From Enemella dayhoffiae (GTDB taxonomy: Bacteria; Actinomycetota; Actinomycetes; Propionibacteriales; Propionibacteriaceae), in contig NZ_NMVQ01000034.1 of assembly GCF_002250625.1 (NCBI RefSeq), positions 124,001 to 188,000 of the forward strand: DNA of 64,000 bases, read 5' to 3'. Made by a program: the position numbers and the translations under genes. The notes under the pieces were generated by a model that was not told where the DNA came from, did not search any database, and saw only the letters and a list, made by a program, of their open reading frames with translations. This document shows, piece by piece, positions 27,561 to 36,305 of this stretch (positions within the stretch are counted from its first letter, which is position 1; the number at the start of each line of letters is the position of its first letter).

Positions 27561-28414
27561 CGCGAGCCTCCGACCTCGGCGTCGCGGTCGAAGAAGTCGG
27601 CCACCACCGGCAGCCGGGTGCCCGGCTCGACGTCCTCCATCCGCGCGGTGGCCAGCAACCCGCGGGTATAGCCGTGCTGCGGGTCGGCCAGCACCTGCTC
27701 GGTACGCCCCCGCTCGACGACCTCCCCGTCCAGCATCACCGCCACCTCGTCACACACCTGGGCGACCACGGCCAGGTCGTGGCTGATGAACAGGCAGGCC
27801 GCACCCACCTCGTCCAGTGCACTGCCCAGCAACCGCAGCACCTTCGCCTGCACGGTCACGTCGAGCGCGGTGGTCGGTTCGTCACAGATCACCAGCTCGG
27901 GCTGATTGATCAACGCCATCGCCAGCACCACCCGTTGCCGCTGCCCGCCGGAGAGCTGGTGCGGGAAGGAGTGCGCGATCCGTGGCGGATCGGGCAGGCC
28001 CACCGCGGTGAGCATCTCCAGCACCCGCTCCCTGGTCCGGCCGCCGCGCACCCGGGCACGGTGCAGCTCCCACACCTCGGCCACCTGCCGGCCGATCCGC
28101 ATGGTCGGGTCCAGCGCGGTCATCGGCTCCTGGAACACCATCGTCATCCGGTCCCCGCGCAGCGGCGCCACCACCCGGTCGGGGCGCCGGGCGAGCTCCT
28201 CACCGCCGAAGCGGATCGACCCGCTCACCTCCGCGGTCTCCGGCAGCAACCCCATCAGCGCGAGTGCGGTCACCGACTTGCCCGACCCGGATTCGCCGAT
28301 CAGCCCGACCCGGCTGCCGCGCCCAATGGTGAGGTCGATACCGTGCAGCACCTCCCGCCCGCCGAAGGCCACGCGGAGGTCGGTCAGCTCGACCAACGGG
28401 TTGTCCGGCCCCAT
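27557..28414 (-). CDS. Peptide ABC transporter ATP-binding protein (DppD-like)
   Basis: First ATPase of the pair, 285 residues. Walker A is GESGSGKSVTALALMGLLP, the signature LSGGQRQRVVLAMAL, Walker B LVICDEPTTALDVT and switch FISHD. The C-terminal oligopeptide extension (ADPQHGYTRGLLATARMEDVEPG) is present; it lacks the usual cysteine cluster seen in some OppD proteins. The start ATG overlaps the upstream permease stop by one base (TGATG). Confidence 0.93.
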   Translation of the reverse strand: MGPDNPLVELTDLRVAFGGREVLHGIDLTIGRGSRVGLIGESGSGKSVTALALMGLLPETAEVSGSIRFGGEELARRPDRVVAPLRGDRMTMVFQEPMTALDPTMRIGRQVAEVWELHRARVRGGRTRERVLEMLTAVGLPDPPRIAHSFPHQLSGGQRQRVVLAMALINQPELVICDEPTTALDVTVQAKVLRLLGSALDEVGAACLFISHDLAVVAQVCDEVAVMLDGEVVERGRTEQVLADPQHGYTRGLLATARMEDVEPGTRLPVVADFFDRDAEVGGSR

Positions 28415-29226
28415 CAGCGCACCTCCTTCAACCGCGGGTCGAGCAGGTCACGCAGGCCGTCGCCGAGCAGGTTGAACCCCAGCACCGCCCCGGCGATCGC
28501 CAGACCCGGCCACAGCGCCTGCAGCGGGTCGATCGGCAGATAGGTCTGCGCCTCGCGCAGCATCCGCCCCCAGGTCGGGGTGGGCGGCGGCGTACCCAGT
28601 CCCAGATAGGAGAGCGCCGCCTCGGCCAGGATCGCGATACCGAAGGAGACCGACGCCTGCACCCCGATCACCGGGGCGATGTTGGGCAGCACGTGCCGGG
28701 TCGCCACCCCCAGCCAGCTCGTCCCCGCCGAGCGTGCCGCGAGCACGTAGTCGCTGCTCATCACCGACAGCGTGGCCGCCCGCGACACCCGGACGAAGGC
28801 CGGGATGGTGGCGATCCCGATCGCGGTCATCGCCGTCCAGGTGGATCCGCCGAACGCCGCCGCCAGCAGGATCGCCAGCAGCAGCGCCGGAAACGCATAC
28901 AACACGTCGGCGCCGCGCAGCAGCAGTTCGCCGAGCCATCCCTTGGCGGAACCGGCCAGGATCCCCAGGGGTACGCCGATCAGCGCGGCCACGCTGACCG
29001 CGATCACCCCCACCAGCAGACAGACCCGGGCACCGGCCATCAGCATCGACAGGTTGTCGATCCCGACGAAGTTGGCGCCCAGCGGGTGCAGCCAGCTCGG
29101 CTTGGCCAGGCTCACCCGCGGATCCACCCGGGTCGGGTCGAACGGCATCCAGACCAGCGCGATCAGGGCGGTGAGCACCACCAGCCCGACCAGCACCACG
29201 CCGGTGTAGAGCCCCGCGCGCTTCAC
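28414..29226 (-). CDS. Peptide ABC transporter permease (DppC-like)
   Basis: A membrane subunit of 270 residues starting at a GTG (29226) that overlaps the upstream permease stop. It has the DppC N-terminal part with DPTRVDPRVSLAKPSWLHPLGA, five or six membrane helices, and the EAA loop YVLAARSAGTSWLGVATRHVLPN. It pairs with the DppB-like permease as a heterodimer. Confidence 0.92.
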   Translation of the reverse strand: MKRAGLYTGVVLVGLVVLTALIALVWMPFDPTRVDPRVSLAKPSWLHPLGANFVGIDNLSMLMAGARVCLLVGVIAVSVAALIGVPLGILAGSAKGWLGELLLRGADVLYAFPALLLAILLAAAFGGSTWTAMTAIGIATIPAFVRVSRAATLSVMSSDYVLAARSAGTSWLGVATRHVLPNIAPVIGVQASVSFGIAILAEAALSYLGLGTPPPTPTWGRMLREAQTYLPIDPLQALWPGLAIAGAVLGFNLLGDGLRDLLDPRLKEVR

Positions 29227-30176
29227 CGGTTGCCCCGCAGCCGCGGATCCAGCACCAGATAGGACAGGTCGACCAGGGCGTTGATCACCAGCACGGCGAA
29301 GACCAGCAGCATCACGGTCCCCTGCACCAGCACCAGGTCGCGCTGCGACACGGCCAGCAGCAGCAGCGATCCCAACCCGGGCAGGGCGAACACCGACTCG
29401 ATCACGATCGCGCCGACCAGCAGGGTGGCCAGCTGCAGGCCGAGCACGGTCACCACCGACAGCGAAGCGTTGCGCAGCCCGTGCCGGAACAATGCCGGCA
29501 TCTGACGCCAACCGATGGCCCGCGCCGTGCGGTAGTAGTCCTCGCTGAGCACCTCGATGATCGCCGAGCGCACATAGCGCACCAGCACCGACGCCTGCAC
29601 CACCGCCAACGCCAGCACCGGCAGCACCAGGTGCGAGGCCCAACGCCCCGGGTCCTGGGTCAGCGGGACATAGCCGTTCGGCGGCAACCAGCGCAGCTTC
29701 ACCGCGAACAGATAGGTCGCCATGATCCCGGCCCAGAACGCCGGGATCGCCAACCCCACCTGGGAAAGTGCGGAGGCGGCATACCCGTCGATGTGGCGCC
29801 GCCGGACCGCGGCGAACATGCCGATCGGGACGGCCAGCAGGATCGCGACCAGCATCGCCAACCCGACCAGCCACAGGGTGACCCCGAGCTTCGCCGCGAT
29901 CTGATCGACCACCGGGCGCCGCGAGAGCAGCGAGGTGCCGAAGTCACCGGTCAGCATCCCGCCGACCCACTCCAGATAGCGCACCGGCAACGGACGGTTC
30001 AGCCCGAGCCGCTCCCGCATCGCCTCGACCGCCCGCGGGTCGGCGTTGGCGCCCAACATCACCTGGGCCACATCACCCGGAAGTGCCGCACAGACGAGAA
30101 AAATCAGCACCGACGCGACCAACAACGAGGCGACGAACACCCCCAGCCGGCGCAGGACGCGCAGCGCCACAGTCAT
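29223..30176 (-). CDS. Peptide ABC transporter permease (DppB-like)
   Basis: A membrane subunit of 317 residues. The N-terminal helix (about 10-30) is followed by the DppB signature GLNRPLPVRYLEWVGG, later helices, and the EAA loop DYYRTARAIGWRQMPALFRHGLRN. It starts at the ATG at 30176, 12 bases after the binding-protein stop. Confidence 0.92.
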   Translation of the reverse strand: MTVALRVLRRLGVFVASLLVASVLIFLVCAALPGDVAQVMLGANADPRAVEAMRERLGLNRPLPVRYLEWVGGMLTGDFGTSLLSRRPVVDQIAAKLGVTLWLVGLAMLVAILLAVPIGMFAAVRRRHIDGYAASALSQVGLAIPAFWAGIMATYLFAVKLRWLPPNGYVPLTQDPGRWASHLVLPVLALAVVQASVLVRYVRSAIIEVLSEDYYRTARAIGWRQMPALFRHGLRNASLSVVTVLGLQLATLLVGAIVIESVFALPGLGSLLLLAVSQRDLVLVQGTVMLLVFAVLVINALVDLSYLVLDPRLRGNR

Positions 30177-30188
30177 CCCCGAGCAGGC

Positions 30189-31697
30189 CTAGCGGGAGGC
30201 GATGGTGGTCAGGTCGAAGCTCAGCGTGGTCGCGTTCTTGGCCACCCCGGTGATCGTCGGCTTGGTGATCACCAGGTTGGGCAGCAGGAACAACCAGTCC
30301 GCGGCGGCGTCGGTCGACATCAGCTTCGCCGCCTCCTTGAGCTTCGGCGCCTGCTCGGCCGCCGGCCCCATGTCGGCCTCGGTCACCAGGCGCTGGAACT
30401 CGGGATTGTTGTAGTGGAAGTAATACTGCGGGTTGGCGAAGCGGACGATGTCGCGGGCCTCCACGTGGGAGACGATCGACATGTCGTAATCGCCCTTGGT
30501 CAGCACGGTGTCCACCCAGCGGGCCGGGAACTCGAGCTGGTCGATGGTGGCCTCGATGCCGACCTCCTTGAGCTGGGAGGCGACGAACTGACCGGCCGTG
30601 GTGGCGTACGGCAGTGTCGGCAATCGCAACCTCAGCTTGAGATTCTGTACGCCGGCCTCGGCGAGCAGCGCCTTCGCCTTGGCGGGGTCGTAGGCGAAGT
30701 CGCCGGTGCGATCCTCATACCAGGGGTCGGTCGGCGGCACCATGGCCCCGATCAGCACACCCTTGCCGGCCCAGACCGTGTCGCGCAGGCCCTTGCGGTC
30801 GATCGCATGGCGGATCGCCTGACGCACCTTCGGGTTGTTCAGCCCCGGCGAGGTGTTGTTCATCGACAGCACGACCTCGCCATTGGTCGTGCCCTCGATC
30901 ACGGTGAACCGGGACGGGTCGTTGAACTGCGGCAGCGCGGCCGGTGCCTGCAGGTTGGAGATGATGTCCAGCTCACCGGACAGCATCGCCGCGTTCATGG
31001 CGTTCGGATCGGAGAAATAGCGGATGGTGACCTCGTCGAAGCGGGCCGGCGTACCCCAGTAGTCGGTGTTCTTGCCCAGGGTGACCGACACCCCCTGGAG
31101 CCACTCCTTCAGCTGGAAGGGCCCAGAACCGGCGGTCTTGCTGGCCAGGTCCGCGTTGGCCTCGGAGTCATAGACCATGCCGGCGGTCGACGACATGTCC
31201 CACAGCCACAGGTTGGAGGGTTGGGTCAGCTTCACCTTGAGCGTGTGCTCATCGACCGCGGTGGCCTGCTCCACCACCGAGAGCTGCTTCTTCAGGGTGG
31301 CGGTGGCGTTGCCGGTCTTGATCCGGTTGATGCTCCACACCACGTCCTTGGCCGCCACCGGGCGACCGGAGGCGAACTTGGCGCCCGGATCGAGGTTGAA
31401 GGTGTAGGTCAGGTTGTCCGGCGAGACGTCCCACTTCTGCGCCAGCAGCGGCTTGAGCTTGCCCTCGCTGTCGACTTTCACCAGGGTCTCGTAGACGTTG
31501 TACAACAGCACCTGCGGGATGGCCGCGGCGTCGTTGGCGGTCGGGTCCATGGTGGGCGGCTGCGCCGTTGCCCCGACGATCAGCGTCTTGCCGCCGGCCC
31601 CCTGGCCACCCTGCGACTGACCCGAGCATCCGGTCACCAGCAGGGCCAACAGCGTCAGCAGGACAACTGTCACCCGGCCGGGTGTGCGGTGCGACAT
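30189..31697 (-). CDS. Peptide/nickel-type substrate-binding lipoprotein (family 5)
   Basis: The extracytoplasmic receptor of the importer, 502 residues. A lipoprotein signal ends in VTGC (C24). The mature protein has the family-5 opening (TAQPPTMDPTANDAAAIPQVLLYNVYETLV) and the conserved VRQAIRHAIDRKGL segment. It heads the five-gene operon (receptor, two permeases, two ATPases), all on the minus strand with overlaps. Peptide is the default guess for the ligand; family-5 receptors also bind nickel chelates, opines or sugars. Confidence 0.92.
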   Translation of the reverse strand: MSHRTPGRVTVVLLTLLALLVTGCSGQSQGGQGAGGKTLIVGATAQPPTMDPTANDAAAIPQVLLYNVYETLVKVDSEGKLKPLLAQKWDVSPDNLTYTFNLDPGAKFASGRPVAAKDVVWSINRIKTGNATATLKKQLSVVEQATAVDEHTLKVKLTQPSNLWLWDMSSTAGMVYDSEANADLASKTAGSGPFQLKEWLQGVSVTLGKNTDYWGTPARFDEVTIRYFSDPNAMNAAMLSGELDIISNLQAPAALPQFNDPSRFTVIEGTTNGEVVLSMNNTSPGLNNPKVRQAIRHAIDRKGLRDTVWAGKGVLIGAMVPPTDPWYEDRTGDFAYDPAKAKALLAEAGVQNLKLRLRLPTLPYATTAGQFVASQLKEVGIEATIDQLEFPARWVDTVLTKGDYDMSIVSHVEARDIVRFANPQYYFHYNNPEFQRLVTEADMGPAAEQAPKLKEAAKLMSTDAAADWLFLLPNLVITKPTITGVAKNATTLSFDLTTIASR

Positions 31698-31802
31698 CTT
31701 CGGCTCCTTCCGGACCAGCCCTGGGCTGGGTCTGCGTGGTCATCACTCTAGCCAGCAGGTGCCCGGGTGGAAGGCAACTCGGCGCACCGGGATGATGTCG
31801 TT

Positions 31803-32933
31803 ATGGTTCAGTTCTCCTGGCAGCGGCTGGCGCTTCGGGCGTTCGACTTCAGCGAGCGTTCGGTACGCCGCGGCCGCGACTCCCAGCGGCGCCGGGTGGA
31901 ACGGTGGCGGAACCGACTGTTCATGATCTGCCAGTGCGCGGTGACCGCCGGGGCCGCCTGGTGGGTGTCGCAGAAGCTGATCGGCGACCCGCTGCCGGTG
32001 TTCGCGCCGGTCGCCGCGGTGATCACCATCGGGTCCAGCTTCGGCCAGCGACTCAGCCGGGCCGCCGAGGTGGCCGCCGGGGTGGCGCTGGGGGTGTTCT
32101 TCGGCGACCTGTTCGTGCACTTCTTCGGCACCGGGGTGTGGCAGATCGTGCTGGTCGTACTGCTGGCGATGTCGGTGGCCACGTGGGTCGGCGCGAAGAA
32201 CCTGATGATCACCCAGGCCGGCGTGCAGTCGATCATCGTGATGACCCTGCTGCCGGGCGCCGAGCAGGGGTTGGGTCGCTGGCTGACCGCCCTGGTCGGA
32301 TGTGCGCTGGCGCTGCTGGTGACCACGATCGCCCCGACCTCGCCGCTGACCCGGCCGCGGCAGCTGGCCGCCGAGGTGCTGCGCGAGGCGGCCGGCACCC
32401 TGACCGAGATCCGCGACGCGCTCACCGACGGGGACCCGGAGGCCGGGGACCGGGTGCTCACCCGGGCCCGTTTGAGCGAGGGCGGGTTGGAGCGGTTGAA
32501 CGACGCGGTCGACGAGGGGCTGGCCGTGGTGCGGCTGTCTCCGTTCGCGCGGGGAAATCTGCCACACCTGGAGGAACTGTCGGCGATCGTCGACCCGCTG
32601 GACCGGATGAGCCGCAACCTGCGCGTGCTGGCCCGACGCAGCGCCGTGGCGCTCTATCGCGGCGAAACCATCCCGCCGGCGTACCTGTCGTTGATGGGTG
32701 ACCTGGCCGAGCAGATGACCTGGTGCGCCGGCGAACTGCAGGCCCGGCGCCTGCCCGAGGGGATCCAGGAGCGGATGGAAGTGCTCGGCGAGCGCAGCTC
32801 ACACCTGCGGATGACGAACTCGCTGTCGGCGGTGGTGCTGCTCGCCCAGATGCGTTCGATCATGGTCGACCTGGTGCAGCTCAGCGGTGTCTCGTACGCC
32901 GACGCCCGCGAACTGATCCCCGAGATGGACTGA
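31803..32933 (+). CDS. Aromatic acid exporter / FUSC-like membrane protein
   Basis: A 376-residue protein of the FUSC/ArAE type: an N-terminal Arg-rich segment, then a block of about six membrane helices (about 38-175, including FAPVAAVITIGSSFGQRLSRAAEVAAGVALG), then a helical cytosolic part (about 190-370) with no further membrane segment. Half-size members of this family form efflux pores. The start at 31803 is the first ATG before the basic region; a GTG at 31767 is possible. Confidence 0.8.
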   Translation: MVQFSWQRLALRAFDFSERSVRRGRDSQRRRVERWRNRLFMICQCAVTAGAAWWVSQKLIGDPLPVFAPVAAVITIGSSFGQRLSRAAEVAAGVALGVFFGDLFVHFFGTGVWQIVLVVLLAMSVATWVGAKNLMITQAGVQSIIVMTLLPGAEQGLGRWLTALVGCALALLVTTIAPTSPLTRPRQLAAEVLREAAGTLTEIRDALTDGDPEAGDRVLTRARLSEGGLERLNDAVDEGLAVVRLSPFARGNLPHLEELSAIVDPLDRMSRNLRVLARRSAVALYRGETIPPAYLSLMGDLAEQMTWCAGELQARRLPEGIQERMEVLGERSSHLRMTNSLSAVVLLAQMRSIMVDLVQLSGVSYADARELIPEMD

Positions 32934-32943
32934 ACCCCACGCT

Positions 32944-33058
32944 CCCTGAGCGAGCGAGGAACGAGCGAGTCGAAGGGCCACCCCACCCCCTAAGCGCCCT
33001 ACGACTCGTCGCTGGCGCTCCTTGCTCAGGAGCCGCGAGGAACGAGCGAGTCGAAGGG
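32944..33058. repeat. CCCTGAG...TCGAAGGG element, two partial copies
   Basis: The 22-base word GAGGAACGAGCGAGTCGAAGGG (given here in two parts, GAGGAACGAGC and GAGTCGAAGGG) occurs at 32956-32977 and 33037-33058. The first copy is preceded by CCCTGAGCGAGC, giving the same ends as the element at 18948-18966. Between them lies an inverted, diverged version. It fills most of the gap between the exporter gene and the initiator tRNA. Confidence 0.7.
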
Positions 33059-33064
33059 TCGATT

Positions 33065-33092
33065 TTGAATCCTCGATCAGCCCGTGTAGTGT
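33065..33092 (+). promoter_or_regulatory. Promoter of tRNA-fMet
   Basis: TTGAAT (33065-33070), 16 bases, TAGTGT (33087-33092). The predicted start is about ten bases before the mature tRNA. Confidence 0.6.
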
Positions 33093-33108
33093 AGCCCAAG
33101 CACAACGA

Positions 33109-33185
33109 CGCGGGGTGGAGCAGCTCGGTAGCTCGCTGGGCTCATAACCCAGAGGTCGCAGGTTCAAATCCTGTCCCCGCTACCA
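33109..33185 (+). tRNA. Initiator tRNA-fMet (anticodon CAT)
   Basis: A 77-base cloverleaf with encoded CCA. It has the initiator marks: position 1 (C) does not pair with position 72 (T), and three G-C pairs (GGG/CCC) sit at the base of the CAT anticodon loop. Its last 12 bases recur at 40645-40656, so its 3' end looks like an integration site. Confidence 0.95.
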
Positions 33186-33209
33186 GATGAAGATGCGCTC
33201 AGTGTCTTC

Positions 33210-33250
33210 GCACGAAGTCCCTCTGGCACATTGCCAGGGGGACTTCGTGC
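33210..33250. terminator. Hairpin 24 bases after tRNA-fMet
   Basis: A 19-bp stem with one T-G wobble (arm GCACGAAGTCCCTCTGGCA) and loop CAT. There is no T run. It could end the tRNA transcript. Confidence 0.65.
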
Positions 33251-33597
33251 ATCTGCCACCACTTCCATTGCATGCCAGGGCAGGCACCTGCCATCTGCTG
33301 CCCATGCAGTTTCGACCCGCGCCGCCTGGCGCCACCCTCCCCACTCGCGGCCGTTCTGCGGGCAACCTGCCTTCGCTGGCACAGGTCTGCACGGTGCGAT
33401 CACGGAACGCAGCCTCGAAGCCAGCAGCAAGCGTTCCTGACCTGCCGGTGGCGTCGCTTCTGCACAGGGGTGACGCGAAGTGATGGAGGACCCCGTGGCC
33501 TATGACCCGGACGAGCGCATTTCGCGCAAGGATGCCGCACGACTCGCGCGACGTAGAGCGGGTCGTCCCTGAACCCACGGTGCCCGTGGATCGCGAG

Positions 33598-33629
33598 CTG
33601 CGGACCGACGCGCCCGGCCGACCTACACC
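33598..33629 (+). repeat. 32-bp direct repeat, copy 1
   Basis: Begins CTGCGGACCGACGCGCCCGG and is identical to 39812-39843. The flanking bases after it stay similar and in frame (TYTVVSEDP here, TYTLIWEEP there). Confidence 0.8.
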
Positions 33630-33867
33630 GTCGTCTCAGAAGACCCCTGAAACGTCTTCGACGACGACGGGACCGGCGAGGAGGAGGGCGCGGTGAGCTA
33701 AAGGAATGGAGCTTGCTCGGCTTCGACGCCGCCGCAAGCTCCGGTGAAACGGTCGGTACTGGTCGGTCGTCGTCGGTCACCACCGGATGGCGGCGTCCCC
33801 CAGGCTTGGCGTTTGCGCAGGTCAGCGGCTCGTTCGCCCAGTGGGCACATCAAGCGATAGACGCAAA

Positions 33868-33911
33868 GCCGACGTGATGAGGTCGTCGGTTCGATTCCCA
33901 CAGGGGGCTCC
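33868..33911 (+). pseudogene. Degenerate tRNA 3' half
   Basis: Contains a variable-loop-like GAGGTC and a T arm GTCGG-TTCGATT-CCCAC in which the middle pair is broken, followed by an acceptor-like GGGGGCTCC. There is no matching 5' half. It is followed by a terminator hairpin. It is most simply a tRNA fragment carried by an integrating element. Confidence 0.4.
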
Positions 33912-33914
33912 GGC

Positions 33915-33956
33915 GAACAGCCCCTGACCTGCGGAAACGCAGGGCAGGGGCTGTTC
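33915..33956. terminator. Hairpin after the tRNA fragment
   Basis: GAACAGCCCCTG pairs with CAGGGGCTGTTC; an inner CCTGCG/CGCAGG stem with a small bulge extends it. Confidence 0.6.
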
Positions 33957-34140
33957 CGGTCTGGTGGTCGCGCGATGCGCTGGCCTCACGGCTCTGCCCG
34001 ACACCGACGTCGCTCTCCTCTGCGACGGACCCCTCGCGGCCGGCATCCTGTCCGTGTGTCGATAGGCCTCGCACCGCTCGGCAACGCAGCGTGGCGTTGC
34101 GTCGCGACCTGGCTACGGCTCGGAGGGGCGCGATCGTCTC

Positions 34141-34232
34141 GTGCGTTGGCGGACTACGGGAGCTTGGACGCGAGGACGTCGGCCGCCATGATCTCGGGTG
34201 CTGCGCTGAGGAGGTGCTGGTTGGCCGTCAGG
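34141..34232. repeat. 92-bp direct repeat, copy A
   Basis: Matches 34842-34933 with about three mismatches, offset 701 bases. Copy B is the 3' end of the monooxygenase gene; copy A is an orphan tail downstream of the GlcG-like gene. Confidence 0.8.
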
Positions 34233-34313
34233 TCCGAGCCGTGACCGTCTACGTCGACGACGCACGCATCCAGCCCCGTGCCGGCCGGGGGCCGGGTTCG
34301 GTGCGGGTCGTTC

Positions 34314-34724
34314 TCAGAAGGCGCTGGCGGCGGCTTCGGCGACGGCCTGGTCTTGGACGCCGGTTCCTCCGCTGACGCCGACGGCGCCGACGACCTGGCC
34401 GTCGCGCTCGAGCGGGATGCCACCGGCGAAGATCATCACCCGACCGTCGTTGGAGGCGTTGATGCCGTAGAACTGCTCACCGGGTTGGGCGAGGTCGCCG
34501 AGGTCTTTGGTGGCTGTGTCGAACGCTCGGGCCGTGAAAGCCTTGTTGATCGAGATGTCGATGCTGCCCAGCCACGCTCCGTCCATCCGTACGTGAGCGA
34601 CGAGATTGCCGCCGGCATCGACGACGGCGATGTTACTGGGCTGACCCTGCGTGCTGGATTCAGCTTCTGCTGCCGCGATGACACGTTTGGCGTCGTCCAA
34701 CGACAATGTAGGAATAGATGGCAT
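34314..34724 (-). CDS. GlcG/HbpS-family heme-binding-like protein
   Basis: A 136-residue protein of the GlcG/HbpS family: LSLDDAKRVIAAAEAESS, NIAVVDAGGNLVAHVRMDGAWLGSID, INKAFTARAF, and the Gly-rich end GGIPLERDGQVVGAVGVSGG. Members bind heme or small organics, or occur beside oxidoreductases. No signal peptide is present, unlike secreted HbpS. The ATG at 34724 has AAGGAG at ideal spacing; a TTG one codon upstream is less likely. It lies 130 bases after the monooxygenase gene, probably in the same operon. Confidence 0.85.
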   Translation of the reverse strand: MPSIPTLSLDDAKRVIAAAEAESSTQGQPSNIAVVDAGGNLVAHVRMDGAWLGSIDISINKAFTARAFDTATKDLGDLAQPGEQFYGINASNDGRVMIFAGGIPLERDGQVVGAVGVSGGTGVQDQAVAEAAASAF

Positions 34725-34854
34725 CAATTGCTCCTTCGGATGTGGCGTGCGCTCTGTGGCTCGAGCCGCTCCAGAGCCGCCCGTTGGTTTGCCTGTTGAG
34801 TTTGTGACCGACAGCGCTCGTGTTGTGTTCGCGTTGCGGACGTGCGTTGGCGGA

Positions 34855-35166
34855 CTACGGGAGCTTGGACGCGAGGACGTCGGCCGCCATGATCTCGGGT
34901 GCTGCGCCGAGGAGGTGCTGATTGTCCGTCAGGGCTGCGACGATGGCGCCGTTGGCGTGGGCGTCGCGAGCGGCCTCGTCGGGGAATGCATCGAAGATCC
35001 AGAAAGTGTCGGCGTGGGTCCTGACCGCGAACCAGACAATCGTTCCTACTTCTTCGTTGGCGAGCGCGACAGCGCCGGCGAGCAGATCGGCGAGCGCGTC
35101 GTGCTGTCCATCGGCCGCGACGATCTTGGCGACGAAGGCATACGGAAGTGATGCGGGTGTGGACAT
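34855..35166 (-). CDS. Antibiotic-biosynthesis-monooxygenase (ABM) domain protein
   Basis: A 103-residue dimeric ferredoxin-like (ABM) protein, the type that includes YgiN quinol monooxygenase. It shows AKIVAADGQHDALADLLAG, EVGTIVWFAVRTHADTFWIFDAFPDEAARDAHANG and LLGAAPEIMAADVLASKLP. RBS AGGAGAA precedes the ATG. It is divergent from the GlxA-like regulator, and with the GlcG-like gene forms a likely target operon. Its last 30 codons are duplicated at 34141-34232. Confidence 0.88.
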   Translation of the reverse strand: MSTPASLPYAFVAKIVAADGQHDALADLLAGAVALANEEVGTIVWFAVRTHADTFWIFDAFPDEAARDAHANGAIVAALTDNQHLLGAAPEIMAADVLASKLP

Positions 35167-35274
35167 GAGGGGTTCTCCTAGGTGTCGAGGTTTCCCGGTG
35201 AAGCAAGTTCAGCCTAGGACGAGCAAGGGCATGTGAGAAGTGGCGTATACGGCAGTATTGCTATTGTTTGCGCC

Positions 35275-36216
35275 ATGCGTATCGGACTGATCGCGATCGA
35301 CGGCTGCTTCGGTTCGGCTGTCGCGTCGGTCATCGACATCGTGCGGGTGGCCGACGGAGCCCGCGGCGATGTCGACCCGCGGATCGACCCGATCGAACTC
35401 GCCATCCTCGGACCGAAACGGACAGTGACCACGACGGCATCGATGACCCTGTCGGTGGGCCACCCGCTGTCGGAGTCCGCAGAGTTCGACGTGGTCGTCG
35501 TCCCTGCGCTTGGAACCCTCACTGCCGCCGCTACCAACGACGCCCTACAGAGCCGAGATGTTCGTTCGGTCATCGCCTCGCTCGGGCGCCTCGACGAGGC
35601 GACCACCCGGATCGCCGCGGCGTGCACCGGCGTGTTCGCTGTCGCCGAGACCGGACGGATGGATCATCGGCGGGCGACGACCAGCTGGTTCCTGGGGCCG
35701 GAGTTCCTGAAGCGCTATCCGACCGTCGCCCTCGATCTCGACACCATGGTCGTGGTCGACGGGAACCTCGTCACCGCCGGCGCCGCGTTCGCCCACATCG
35801 ACCTCGCGCTCTCACTCGTGCGATCGATCAGCCCCGACCTGGCCCAACATGTCGCCAAGCTCCTCATCATCGACGAGCGTCCGTCGCAGGCGGCCTTCGT
35901 CGCCTACGAACATCTCCGGCACGATGACCCGATCGTCGTCGAGTTCGAACGCTTCGTGCGCTCCCGCCTGGACGAACCGTTCAACGTCGCCTTCGTCGCG
36001 CAGTCGCTCGGCACCAGCCGGCGCACCCTCGAACGACGAGTCCGTGCGGCGCTCAACCTCACTCCGCTCGGCTTCGTCCAACGGCTTCGCATCGAACGAG
36101 CTCGGCACCTCTCAGCAACCACGGACCTCACCTCCGCCGACATCGCGCTACGGGTCGGCTACGCGAACGCCGAGACTCTGCGCTCCCTCCTGCGCAGGGG
36201 GCGACGCCGTTCCTGA
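35275..36216 (+). CDS. GlxA-family transcriptional regulator (DJ-1/PfpI + AraC HTH)
   Basis: A 313-residue regulator. The N-terminal DJ-1/PfpI-like domain (about 1-185) has VVVVPALGTL and the nucleophile-elbow-like AAACTGVFAVAETG, and the C-terminal AraC domain (about 215-313) has two helix-turn-helix units (FNVAFVAQSLGTSRRTLERRVRAAL and LTSADIALRVGYANAETLRSLLRR). It ends 14 bases before the left end of the IS21 element, yet the ending looks complete. The 108-base gap to the divergent ABM gene should hold both promoters, so it probably controls the ABM-GlcG pair; its effector is unknown. Confidence 0.9.
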   Translation: MRIGLIAIDGCFGSAVASVIDIVRVADGARGDVDPRIDPIELAILGPKRTVTTTASMTLSVGHPLSESAEFDVVVVPALGTLTAAATNDALQSRDVRSVIASLGRLDEATTRIAAACTGVFAVAETGRMDHRRATTSWFLGPEFLKRYPTVALDLDTMVVVDGNLVTAGAAFAHIDLALSLVRSISPDLAQHVAKLLIIDERPSQAAFVAYEHLRHDDPIVVEFERFVRSRLDEPFNVAFVAQSLGTSRRTLERRVRAALNLTPLGFVQRLRIERARHLSATTDLTSADIALRVGYANAETLRSLLRRGRRRS

Positions 36217-36230
36217 CCTATCGCCATGCC

Positions 36231-36282
36231 TGTCAACGACGGCCGAAAAGTGAGCAGGAATCGACGCCTGAAAACTGAGCAG
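36231..36282 (+). repeat. IS21 left terminal repeat (two 25-bp units)
   Basis: Two units, each ending TGAGCAGG, offset exactly 25 bases. It aligns with the complement of 39448-39499. Confidence 0.85.
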
Positions 36283-36305
36283 GTCCGGGCGCCGTCCGAC
36301 TGAGA

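Larger units (their letters stand above)
33251..34313. other. 1.06-kb stretch without a convincing gene
   Basis: Holds a 30-codon open frame at 33483-33572 (MEDPVAYDPDERISRKDAAR...) of doubtful status, the first copy of a 32-bp repeat (33598-33629), a degenerate tRNA 3' half (33868-33911) with a following hairpin (33915-33956), and the first copy of a 92-bp repeat (34141-34232) that is the tail of the monooxygenase gene at 34855. Longer open frames here lack family motifs. It reads as debris from past insertions. Confidence 0.6.

Noticed and set aside
33700-33901. Protein beginning MGIEPTTSSRR on the minus strand
   Set aside because: This sequence is what the complement of a tRNA T arm encodes; it reflects the tRNA fragment, not a gene.
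36190-36230. GlxA-like regulator truncated by the IS21 insertion
   Set aside because: The stop lies 14 bases before the element, and the ending TLRSLLRR followed by a short basic tail looks like a natural end for this family.
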